Positions 57,181 to 64,000 of a stretch of DNA of 64,000 nt are shown here, in pieces. The notes beneath the pieces were generated by a model. The model ran no database searches and was not told the origin of the DNA. It saw only the letters and a program-made list of their open reading frames with translations. Position numbers and translations under genes: made by a program. This DNA comes from an uncultured Selenomonadales bacterium (GTDB taxonomy: Bacteria; Bacillota; Negativicutes; Selenomonadales; Selenomonadaceae), in the NCBI GenBank assembly GCA_937877565.1, contig CALFJB010000062.1:1-64000 (forward strand), given 5' to 3'. How positions within the stretch are numbered: position 1 is the stretch's first letter; each line of letters opens with the position of its first letter.

Positions 57181-57306
57181 AGATATTTTGGCGGTACAAG
57201 CCAAACGCCGTTAGTAAATTGAAAAAATTTGTAGCCGTCGTTGTACATTTGCCGCGCCGCAATTTCAAAAATTATAGCTGTACCACTGTAACGGGCGAAG
57301 TTTTTT
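57181..57306 (-). pseudogene. Decayed tandem copy of the kptA 3' end
   Basis: About 125 bases match the end of kptA at a 165-base offset, for example ATATTTTGGCGGTAC at 57183 against 57348 and TTGTACATTTGCCGCGCCGC in both. A nine-base deletion and point changes break the frame, and the similarity fades near TGTACCACTG. It is the remains of a partial tandem duplication; the intact gene is the upstream one. Confidence 0.82.
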
Positions 57307-57329
57307 AAGTTGCAATACCTTCCCAAATT

Positions 57330-57857
57330 TTAATTTGTGTTTGTCAAATATTTTGGCGGTACTTTGTCAGTGAGCCAAACACCGTTTTCAGATTGAAAAA
57401 ATTTATAGCCGTCATTGTACATTTGCCGCGCCGCAACTTCAAAAATTACAGTTGTACCACTGCGGCGGCTTGCAACTTTTTTGGCAGTTTCAATATCTGC
57501 CGACAAATGCACGTGCAAGCGATTCATTTTTAAAAGTCCCTGCGCGAAGATTGATTTTAAATTTTTTTCAATAGTACCGTGATAGAGAATTTCTGGCGGA
57601 ATTTTTTCAGTAAGTTCAACATCAACTTTTACAGAGTGTCCTTGATTGGCGCGAATTTTAGTTTTGTCTTCGCTGAAAGAAAAGCGTTGTTTGTCATTTT
57701 CTACAACAACTTTTTCAAGCGTTGCCATATCAATTTTCATACCGCGCAAAATTTCTGAAACATTCGCCCAGCCGTTTTTGTCAAGTTTAATTCCAATAGT
57801 TTCCGGCTTATGTCGAAGTATCAGCGATAAAAATTTGCTTAACTTTTTAATATCCAT
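57330..57857 (-). CDS. kptA: RNA 2'-phosphotransferase, KptA/Tpt1 family
   Basis: A 175-residue KptA. The family moves a 2'-phosphate from RNA to NAD. In bacteria, which lack the matching tRNA splicing step, its role is unclear. The N-terminal winged-helix part (SKFLSLILRHKPETIGI, NGWANVSEIL) and the C-terminal NAD-binding ADP-ribosyltransferase-like part (ILYHGTIEKNLKSIFAQGL, HVHLSADIETAKKVASRR) are complete. The conserved Arg-His-Arg-Arg residues can be placed in LRHKP, YHGT and VASRR. The start is the ATG at 57857 with AAGGTAA. A decayed duplicate of its 3' end lies downstream. Confidence 0.93.
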   Translation of the reverse strand: MDIKKLSKFLSLILRHKPETIGIKLDKNGWANVSEILRGMKIDMATLEKVVVENDKQRFSFSEDKTKIRANQGHSVKVDVELTEKIPPEILYHGTIEKNLKSIFAQGLLKMNRLHVHLSADIETAKKVASRRSGTTVIFEVAARQMYNDGYKFFQSENGVWLTDKVPPKYLTNTN

Positions 57858-57896
57858 AGTATTACCTTTTTTAAAATTAAATTTTTGAAATCAAAT

Positions 57897-58052
57897 TAAA
57901 AACGCCCGTCATTGGTTTTGGTTCAAACTTGCCTTAGTGAAGAAATAGTGAACGCGGCAGTAAACTAGACCTACTACAATGTTAAACGCGAAAACCCTGA
58001 CGGGCAAAAGAATTTCTTTGGTACTTTCTTTTTTCGACTGAAAAGAAAGTAC
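57897..58052 (+). repeat. Dispersed palindromic element, copy 2
   Basis: It begins with GCCCGTCATTGGTTTTGG and contains AAAACCCTGACGGGC, complementary to the start, near 57990-58005. It then has TTTCTTTGGTACTTTCTTTT and ends AAAAGAAAGTAC (palindrome 58021-58032 with 58041-58052). Same architecture as 53687-53845 in the opposite orientation. The inner 80 bases share blocks such as TAGTGAAG/TAGTTGAAG. It ends 28 bases before the HIT gene. Confidence 0.75.
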
Positions 58053-58079
58053 ATTAATAAAAATCAAGGAGTGAATTTA

Positions 58080-58421
58080 ATGAGCGATTGTATTTTCTGC
58101 AAAATCGCAAACAAAGAAATTAATTCAAATTTCGTTTACGAAGATGAAAGCGTTGTCGCCTTCCGTGATTTAAATCCTCAAGCCCCGCAACATATTTTAA
58201 TCGTACCGAAAAAGCACGTGGCAAATATCACCGAACTTGACGACAAAGACCTTGCCGCGCACATTTTTACCGAAGTTGTGCCGAAAATCGCCGCTGAAGT
58301 TGGCGTAGATAAAAGCGGTTTCAGACTTGTAATTAACACCGGCGAAGAGGGCGGGCAAACTGTCAACCATTTGCACGTTCATTTAATTGGCGGCAGAAAA
58401 ATGACTTGGCCCCCGGGTTAA
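58080..58421 (+). CDS. HIT-family hydrolase (HinT type)
   Basis: A 113-residue histidine-triad protein hydrolysing purine nucleotide phosphoramidates. CIFCKIANKEI (zinc-type Cys pair at the start), FRDLNPQAPQHILIVPKKHV and the triad NHLHVHLIGGR are present. The start is the ATG at 58080 with AAGGAG 8 bases upstream; a GTG at 58071 overlaps the ribosome site. A dispersed repeat element is immediately upstream. The stop overlaps the convergent EIIB-ROK gene by four bases. Confidence 0.95.
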   Translation: MSDCIFCKIANKEINSNFVYEDESVVAFRDLNPQAPQHILIVPKKHVANITELDDKDLAAHIFTEVVPKIAAEVGVDKSGFRLVINTGEEGGQTVNHLHVHLIGGRKMTWPPG

Positions 58422-59836
58422 GTTGTCGCCAAATTTTCAAGCGTTTCTAAACTTATCAGCATTTGTCCGAGTAAAACAAATTCCTGCATTTCTTCATCGC
58501 GCAGGTATACAAATTCGGGCAAATATTTTTTTGGAATAAATTCAGAAATTTTATCTTTAACTTTTTCAATATCCGGCGTCATTGGACTGCGCAGGCAAAT
58601 AACTTCAGGATCAATAACCGCAATTCCTGCGCGAATTTCCAATGTAACGCCGTCTAAAACTTTATCCAAATCCATCATAACATGAGCTACCCAGTCTTCT
58701 TTGCTGACGAAACTTTTTGTAACGTAGCGAATTTCGCCCGCCATATTGTGTGCACCGTCAACGACTTTGCCATTTAAAACAACTCCAATACCGCCCGCTC
58801 TAAAACCCATTGGACGCGACACGAACAAAATATTTTTATACTTATTCTGTTGCGCGTAGTAGCCGAGTGCGGCGGCTTTTAAATTGTTCGTGATTGTAAC
58901 AGACACTTTATATTTATCTTCCAAAATTTTTTTCAAATTTATTTCAGGGTCTAAAAAATGTTGAAAATCCAAATAACCGTCGTGAACAGTCCCCGCCGTT
59001 GCAATTCCTACCGAGTCAAATTTTTTGCAGCGACAGCCAACAGTATCCAAAATATCTTCCAAGTCACGGACAATATTCAGCCGCCCTTTTATAACAGTTT
59101 CCTCAAAAATTGGTGCGCCTTTTTCGTAGATTCTGTAAGCAATTCGAGTTTGATAATTTGACGGCATCACTGCGATTGATAAAATTTTTGCCTTGTTTTT
59201 AATTTTGGCGTGAAGTTTTGCAATGGCTTTTTCTTCGGCAGTTTTATTCCAATTTTCCAATTCTGCGCGAATGAATTTCAACATTTCGGCGGAGTCATAG
59301 CTTGCAAAAACTTTTGGCGGAATTTTTAATACAAGTTGCTTGCTCAAAACTTCCTGCGCTTTTTTCGCTTGATAGGCGATTTGCGGCGCAAGCAAAATTA
59401 CCGAATAGTTTAAAGCCACGCTGTAAAGTTGGTGAAACGGTACGGCGTCAAATTGATAATCCAGCGATAAAACTTTTGCCGCTTCGTTTAATTTGTCTGC
59501 AAAAAATCCCGTCGTAAGTCCGCCGGTACAACTCAACAAAATTTTTAAGCCCTGCTTGTTTTTTAAATCAATGATTGTTTCAAGCATTTCAGCAAAAAGT
59601 TCTTCGGCGTAGTCAAGTTCCCGCAGTTCAAAATGAAGATAAAATTTATTTTCATCGTCCGCCAAATTCGTTACCGTCATTTCAACTATTGTAACTTCCA
59701 ACTCGTAAAAATTTATTTTGCCGACGGCGTAAGGCGTTTTAATTTCGACGTTGCCGCCAATTTCTGAAATTGTACCTTCGTCAAATTTCGTAGATAAAAT
59801 TTTTTGCTTAAATTCATTCAAAATTTCGGCGTTCAT
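58418..59836 (-). CDS. Fusion of a PTS EIIB-like domain with a degenerate ROK domain
   Basis: A 472-residue protein. The first 95 residues are an unrecognised alpha/beta domain. About 98-175 resembles a lactose/cellobiose-type EIIB: LKILLSCTGGLTTGFFADKL holds a cysteine in the phosphorylation loop, followed by VPFHQLYSVALNYSVILLAPQIAYQ. From about 215 a ROK (NagC-like) fold follows, with VGIATAGTVHDGYLDFQ and NNLKAAALGYYAQQNKY. The DxGGT phosphate motif and the ROK zinc cysteines are missing, so sugar kinase activity is unlikely. It has no helix-turn-helix. A sugar-sensing regulator working through protein contacts is an inference. Confidence 0.68.
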   Translation of the reverse strand: MNAEILNEFKQKILSTKFDEGTISEIGGNVEIKTPYAVGKINFYELEVTIVEMTVTNLADDENKFYLHFELRELDYAEELFAEMLETIIDLKNKQGLKILLSCTGGLTTGFFADKLNEAAKVLSLDYQFDAVPFHQLYSVALNYSVILLAPQIAYQAKKAQEVLSKQLVLKIPPKVFASYDSAEMLKFIRAELENWNKTAEEKAIAKLHAKIKNKAKILSIAVMPSNYQTRIAYRIYEKGAPIFEETVIKGRLNIVRDLEDILDTVGCRCKKFDSVGIATAGTVHDGYLDFQHFLDPEINLKKILEDKYKVSVTITNNLKAAALGYYAQQNKYKNILFVSRPMGFRAGGIGVVLNGKVVDGAHNMAGEIRYVTKSFVSKEDWVAHVMMDLDKVLDGVTLEIRAGIAVIDPEVICLRSPMTPDIEKVKDKISEFIPKKYLPEFVYLRDEEMQEFVLLGQMLISLETLENLATT

Positions 59837-59904
59837 TTTGTCAGCTCCTTTTCAGATTTTTATGGAGAATTTGTATTGAATCTAATTTATTGCCATTAAA
59901 TGAA

Positions 59905-59939
59905 AATCCCTAATCCCTAGTCCTTAATCCCTAGCCCCT
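59905..59939. repeat. Heptamer-phased repeat, copy E (single arm)
   Basis: Five 7-base units AATCCCT, AATCCCT, AGTCCTT, AATCCCT, AGCCCCT without an opposite arm. On the minus strand they encode the last codons (GARD and stop) of the membrane protein gene, exactly as copy A encodes the end of the transketolase gene. Confidence 0.78.
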
Positions 59940-61492
59940 ATTTTTATATCTTTGATGCCGTAAAATTCGCAGAGTCCCTCTTTGGTAACGTTGTTATCGA
60001 AGTCTGCAAAAAATACGTGGCGCAATGCACGATTTTTAATTTCAATCGGCGGAAAAGTTATTTCAGATTTATTTTGGGCGGCGGCAGTTTTTACAGCCTC
60101 AACGCGCCAATCATTTTCGCGGCGAAGGTCTGAAGTTATCACCAACGCAGAAATTAAAGTAAAGCCGCCAATAACCAACGCGCCAATTTTTAAATTTCGT
60201 CCAAATTTGCCGTAAGAAATTTTTTGCATAACCGCAGGACTTCGCAAAATTGACAACGCGCCAATTAAAATCATAACTACCGATGAAAAAGTTGCTCGCG
60301 CAGGAAATGTTGGCGCGGCTATCATCACGAAATTGTTAAAAATCGCAAGCCCAAATAAAATCACGGCGTAGCGAAAATTTTTTAACTGAATTGTTTTTCT
60401 TGTGTCAATTTCCTTTTTGAGGAGCGAATAAAACGCCGCCAATATCGCCGCGTAAATTATCATTTCTTCAGATTTTTCCATAAAATTTTTAAATCGCTCC
60501 AAAAATTTTACACTTGGATTGAAACTCGGAAAAATATTTTCAACCAAAAAATTATGCAACGTGCGAGTAATAAAGCTGTCGTTGAAATAGGACACGGTAA
60601 AAATTGCGGCGAGTGCAAACATTACCGCCATAAAAATTTTCTTGTCAGATTTTTTGTTTGAGAAAATGCAAATCGTCAGCAGAATCAGCGGCAAAAGGTA
60701 CAGGCACATTTCAGCATTTCCCGCAAATTGGTTGCCAATGTGCATTAAAATTCCTTTGCCTGCGCCTTGATCGTCGTACCGTACAAAATTGCCCGGCGCG
60801 GCAATTAAAATTATCAATCCAATTAAACTGCCAAAAATTCCTGCAAAATTCCAAAGTTGCGAAAGATTTTTCTTTCTCAAATAAAATGACGTTGCGCCCG
60901 CAATTAAAACCGTCGTAACCGCCAAATTTTCTACCGAACAACCGGCGATTATTCCAAGTAAAAACATTGCCATTGCAAAAATTTTTGAGTTGCCGAAATT
61001 TTTACCCGCCAAAGTCAAGTTATACGGCAACAAAAATAACGCCACAGGTACTGCCGACCAAAGATAAACAGTTGAGCCGCTTTTCCAAATTGCAACTTCG
61101 CCGAAATGTGGAAAACTTAGCCACGCCAATAATCCCGCCGCCGCTAAAATTTTTGGCTCATCAAATTTTATTTCCCGCCGCGCATGCAAGTAAATCAAAA
61201 CTACCAACGCTGTAAACATCAGCGCGTTTGCCACGTCAAAGGCGAATTTTCCCAGCCATAAAAATAAACTCAAACAAAAAACCGTAAAAGCTCTGCCACC
61301 GTGCAAAAAATAATGTCGCCACGTCGATTCAATTACATCTGAAAAATTTTCTAAATGTTCGCCGGTTTTCCAGACCATTGAATAATCATAATCATCACGG
61401 TGCAACGGCATTAAATTATTTAACTCAAACATTACCGCAAAAATTATCAGCAGTATCAACGCCACTTGAATTTTTGAAAAATTTTCTTGCAT
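59924..61492 (-). CDS. DUF6056-like multipass membrane protein
   Basis: A 522-residue protein with about twelve hydrophobic segments. LMPLHRDDYDYSMVWKTG and TWRHYFLHGGRAFTVF near the start, with acidic residues in the first outer loop, recall GT-C type glycosyltransferases and the DUF6056 family. The later GCSVENLAV and AAPGNFVRY fit that family. It may transfer sugars from lipid carriers to surface polymers; no such genes are adjacent. The start is the ATG at 61492 behind AGGAG, 11 bases after the DMT transporter stop. The C-terminal residues are encoded by a heptamer-phased repeat. Confidence 0.72.
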   Translation of the reverse strand: MQENFSKIQVALILLIIFAVMFELNNLMPLHRDDYDYSMVWKTGEHLENFSDVIESTWRHYFLHGGRAFTVFCLSLFLWLGKFAFDVANALMFTALVVLIYLHARREIKFDEPKILAAAGLLAWLSFPHFGEVAIWKSGSTVYLWSAVPVALFLLPYNLTLAGKNFGNSKIFAMAMFLLGIIAGCSVENLAVTTVLIAGATSFYLRKKNLSQLWNFAGIFGSLIGLIILIAAPGNFVRYDDQGAGKGILMHIGNQFAGNAEMCLYLLPLILLTICIFSNKKSDKKIFMAVMFALAAIFTVSYFNDSFITRTLHNFLVENIFPSFNPSVKFLERFKNFMEKSEEMIIYAAILAAFYSLLKKEIDTRKTIQLKNFRYAVILFGLAIFNNFVMIAAPTFPARATFSSVVMILIGALSILRSPAVMQKISYGKFGRNLKIGALVIGGFTLISALVITSDLRRENDWRVEAVKTAAAQNKSEITFPPIEIKNRALRHVFFADFDNNVTKEGLCEFYGIKDIKIGARD

Positions 61493-61503
61493 TTATCCAA
61501 CTC

Positions 61504-62400
61504 CTAAATTTTTTTTATAAAAATTGGCGAAACGACCGCCATTAAAACCAAAATAATTCCGCAGTATTCGATAAAATCAAACGCCGCGCCAAATACAAAG
61601 TAACTTATCACGACCGCCGCAACCGGCTCCGTCAATTCTGTAAGCGCGGATTCTTCCGGCGTCAAATGTTTTAAGCCCGCGTTGAAAATAAAAAATGCTA
61701 TCGCCGTGCCAAAAATTATTATCCACGCCACATTAAAAATTACGTCCCGTTCAAAAAACGGCGTCAACTCAAAATTTTCTATCATTGCAAAAGTTAAAAG
61801 CCCGCCGACCAACATTCCAAAAGTTGTCATGAACGCGGGATTAATTTTTTCTGCAAATAAAACTTTGCCGAAAAACATACTGAAAGCAAAACTTGCGCCG
61901 CTTGCCAAACTCCAAAAGACGCACGGCAACGGTACTAAAATTTTTGAAATATCGCCGCCCGTTACCAATAGAAACACGCCGAAAATCGCCAAAATTACCG
62001 CAAAAATTTCTATTCGCGCAGGAAATTTTCTGTTATAAAAACTTTCCCAAATTACGACCATTGCGGGCGTTGCAGATAAAATTACAGTTGTTGCCGCCGC
62101 GCCGCCGATTGATATTGCCTTAAAATATGTGAACTGTACCATTACAATTCCAATTATCCCGTAAATTAAAAGGTACAGCCAAAGTTTCGGTTTGCGATTC
62201 ATTCGCGCTACCGACCATTTTAATTTGCCGCTTAAAAATAAAATTCCAAACATTAAAAAGCCTGCGCCGCACATTCTGATATTGGTTAATTCCATTGCGG
62301 TTTTAGTGGAGCGGCTGAAAAAATCTTGCGCCGCCACGCCGGAACTTGCCCAACATATTCCCGACAATCCAACTAAGATTAACGCCAAATTTCTACTCAA
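61504..62400 (-). CDS. EamA/DMT-family transporter
   Basis: A 298-residue membrane protein with ten hydrophobic helices in two EamA repeats (GICWASSGVAAQDFF; SLASGASFAFSMFFGKVLF), of the drug/metabolite transporter superfamily. Substrate unknown; relatives export amino acids or small metabolites. LTPEESALTELTEPVAAVV near the C-terminus is a family signature. The start is TTG at 62400 with AAGGA six bases upstream. A 136-codon extension upstream is open by chance and contains no membrane helix. It forms an operon with the DUF6056-like gene. Confidence 0.88.
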   Translation of the reverse strand: MSRNLALILVGLSGICWASSGVAAQDFFSRSTKTAMELTNIRMCGAGFLMFGILFLSGKLKWSVARMNRKPKLWLYLLIYGIIGIVMVQFTYFKAISIGGAAATTVILSATPAMVVIWESFYNRKFPARIEIFAVILAIFGVFLLVTGGDISKILVPLPCVFWSLASGASFAFSMFFGKVLFAEKINPAFMTTFGMLVGGLLTFAMIENFELTPFFERDVIFNVAWIIIFGTAIAFFIFNAGLKHLTPEESALTELTEPVAAVVISYFVFGAAFDFIEYCGIILVLMAVVSPIFIKKI

Positions 62401-62549
62401 ATTTATTCCTTCCGTCGATAAAATTTTTGCGGCTATTATATCAAAAATTTTCGCCGTGAAAATGAAAATATTAAAAATTTCCGCCGCCTTGTACAGAAAT
62501 AATTTTGTTGGTAAAATGTTTAAAAATTTTGTGTAGGAGGCGTTGACTG

Positions 62550-63371
62550 GTGAAAAAATTTTTGACAGTGGCACTTGGAATTTGTTTGGCGGCGTCGAAC
62601 GTTTCAGCTGAACAACCGAAGGCGCAGGAGTACCGCGAAATTTTATCTTCAGAAAAATTCTATGTTGAATACGATGACGCGTATGTAAAAAAAATAATCG
62701 TTGAAGACAGCGGGCGGCGAATGACGCGCGTTGATTTGAACAGTGCAAACAAAAATATGGTTGCCATTTTGAATCCGCTTGCTCAACTTTTTGAAGGCGG
62801 CTTTTCAAAGTATCCTGATTTTATGTACTACAAAAACAAATACTACAAATTCAGCGAAAAGGAAACCGCAACAATGATTCAAGTTAGCCAACTCAACGAC
62901 GAAAATTTAAATCCCGTCGAAGGTTGGGCAATTATTGACAAAGAACTTTCGCTCCCTGACGAATTGGCGGTTTTTAACTGGAATGAACGACATCACAAAG
63001 TTTCTAAAAATATGGCGGTTCCGACTTTTGCCAACACTTTAAAAAAAGTTGTGGACGGCAAAGAATACACCTGCGATCGTTACGAATCTGATGTTACAAA
63101 TTCAAGCGGTGTCAAAGAGGCGACAATTATTTTTGATATGTGCTACAACGAAAAGGGCGAGCTTGCACTTGTTCAATCTGCGATTTTCGCCAACGGCAAG
63201 GAGTACGGAATTAACAAGCTGACAATTAAAAAAATCCTGCGCGAAATTCCCAAAGATGCAATTATTTTGGACAAAAATGCAAAAGTTTACGCGGCAGGTA
63301 TTGGCGATATGAACGACTTGTTAGAAAATCCCGTGCCTTTGGGAAAACTTCAAGATATTCAAGATTCGTGA
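62550..63371 (+). CDS. Secreted protein, first of a paralogous pair
   Basis: A 273-residue exported protein. Signal peptide VKKFLTVALGICLAASNVSA, cleaved before EQP. The mature part begins QEYREILSSEKFYVEYDDAY; the following gene has IDAYKEILATTRYTIRYNNL at the same place. Two cysteines (in YTCDRYES and IFDMCYNEKG) might form a disulfide. The start is GTG at 62550 behind AGGAGG. No function recognised. Confidence 0.75.
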   Translation: MKKFLTVALGICLAASNVSAEQPKAQEYREILSSEKFYVEYDDAYVKKIIVEDSGRRMTRVDLNSANKNMVAILNPLAQLFEGGFSKYPDFMYYKNKYYKFSEKETATMIQVSQLNDENLNPVEGWAIIDKELSLPDELAVFNWNERHHKVSKNMAVPTFANTLKKVVDGKEYTCDRYESDVTNSSGVKEATIIFDMCYNEKGELALVQSAIFANGKEYGINKLTIKKILREIPKDAIILDKNAKVYAAGIGDMNDLLENPVPLGKLQDIQDS

Positions 63372-63380
63372 GGTGGCGTT

Positions 63381-64000
63381 ATGAAAAAAATTTTTTTACT
63401 GTTGCTGATATTTTTAATGGCAACTTCAACAGTCAACGCGGCGAAAATCGACGCCTACAAAGAAATTCTCGCCACTACTCGTTATACAATTCGCTACAAC
63501 AATTTAACGCCCGCGCAACGCGTGACAAATCGTGACGTTGCCGAATTGTACGGAAAAAGCGGCTTGATTGTCGAAGGCAACGACTTTTTTTTGAATCGCC
63601 CGTTAAATGGTCTGATAACTGAAAATGGCGAAAATCGCTACGAAGAAATTGGTTACAGCGATTTTTATCAGTGCCGACTTTTGCGCGGCGGCGAAAATTT
63701 TATTTTCACACGCTACAAAAACAAAAAAGGCGCGGTTGAATATTTCGGAAACAAGATTGGCAAAGTTGAGGCGAATACCCGCAATTATCTTTCTGAATTG
63801 ATGGCGGGCGAAAGTTTCGGCGATAATAATTTTACCGAAATGATGAACGCGATGAAGTCAAATTACAAATTTATAAATTCCGGCAACATTGAGGGCGGCT
63901 TGAGCTTTGAAGATTTTCTCGCGCAGGACGATAAAAAAATTAGTGCCATTCGCTACTATTTCAATGGCGATATACTTGTAAAAATTTCTTTTGCGTCTTA
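63381..64000 (+). CDS. Secreted protein, second of a paralogous pair (runs off the window)
   Basis: An open frame from the ATG at 63381, nine bases after the previous stop, behind GAGGTGG, to the window end (206 codons seen). Signal peptide MKKIFLLLLIFLMATSTVNA. The mature start IDAYKEILATTRYTIRY parallels the preceding protein, as does the VEYFGNK-type strand pattern, so the two are tandem paralogs. The last two bases (TA) may begin a stop or another codon, so the full length is unknown. Confidence 0.75.
   Translation, partial: MKKIFLLLLIFLMATSTVNAAKIDAYKEILATTRYTIRYNNLTPAQRVTNRDVAELYGKSGLIVEGNDFFLNRPLNGLITENGENRYEEIGYSDFYQCRLLRGGENFIFTRYKNKKGAVEYFGNKIGKVEANTRNYLSELMAGESFGDNNFTEMMNAMKSNYKFINSGNIEGGLSFEDFLAQDDKKISAIRYYFNGDILVKISFAS

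Noticed and set aside
62401..62808. 136-codon N-terminal extension of the DMT transporter
   Set aside because: It contains no membrane helix, precedes the TTG start with a good AAGGA site, and covers the region opposite the start of the next plus-strand gene.

Overview
The window is a 64 kb piece of an AT-rich anaerobe chromosome. The best fit is a Gram-negative Firmicute (Negativicutes, Selenomonadales-like). This rests on gene content: a two-subunit class I fumarase beside a three-gene b-type succinate dehydrogenase/fumarate reductase, split transketolase subunits, hydrogenase maturation genes, pseudopilins, SbmA/BacA-like transporters, a very large RTX protein, and frequent TTG starts behind strong GGAGG sites. 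No rRNA or tRNA gene, CRISPR array or intact transposase gene was seen. The lineage call is inference.

Layout. 0-9 kb: a small secreted protein, an MqsR/MqsA-type toxin-antitoxin pair abutting a short RNase G, a Tat-type peptidoglycan amidase, two tandem SbmA-like ABC transporters, a pseudouridine synthase and glycerate kinase. 9-18.7 kb: four pseudopilin-like genes, then a non-canonical chaperone set (GrpE-like protein, lidless Hsp70, and a 1071-residue protein with a degenerate J-like N-terminus, zinc ribbons and fibronectin-like domains), with an acyltransferase and a glycine-zipper protein between. 18.7-24.6 kb: an orphan HEARO/omega-RNA-like element, a DeoR regulator, and a pentose operon (deoC, transketolase N and C halves, rpiB, a phosphohexomutase-family enzyme). 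24.7-30.7 kb: fumarase and succinate dehydrogenase/fumarate reductase, with an unrelated gene lodged between the flavoprotein and iron-sulfur subunits.

30.7-38.4 kb: a CstA transporter; hypB and a hydrogenase maturation protease flanking an MNT/HEPN toxin-antitoxin pair; two small secreted proteins; then a compact RiPP locus. The RiPP locus has a radical SAM/SPASM maturase, a 39-residue three-cysteine precursor and a wrecked ABC exporter. Its promoter has perfect -35 and -10 hexamers separated by 20 bases, nine of them a G run, so it is a good candidate for phase variation. 38.4-47.3 kb: a GltD-like oxidoreductase, mnmA, a soluble chemotaxis-type signalling protein, and a phosphorelay set (response regulator-diguanylate cyclase, HPt protein, double-receiver hybrid kinase). 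47.4-53 kb: one RTX metallopeptidase-like gene. 53-64 kb: mscL with a zinc ribbon, a hydroxyacid dehydrogenase, purB, kptA, a HIT protein, an EIIB-ROK fusion, two membrane proteins and two related secreted proteins.

Three kinds of non-coding structure recur. (1) Five elements built from phased 7-base units, four of them inverted repeats, sit exactly at gene 3' ends and often supply the stop codon. (2) An approximately 155 bp element ending in a GTACTTTC palindrome lies upstream of genes. (3) Short imperfect tandem duplications of gene ends leave decayed fragments beside intact genes. Together with the orphan omega-RNA-like element and the RiPP locus, these are the parts of the window most likely to be new.
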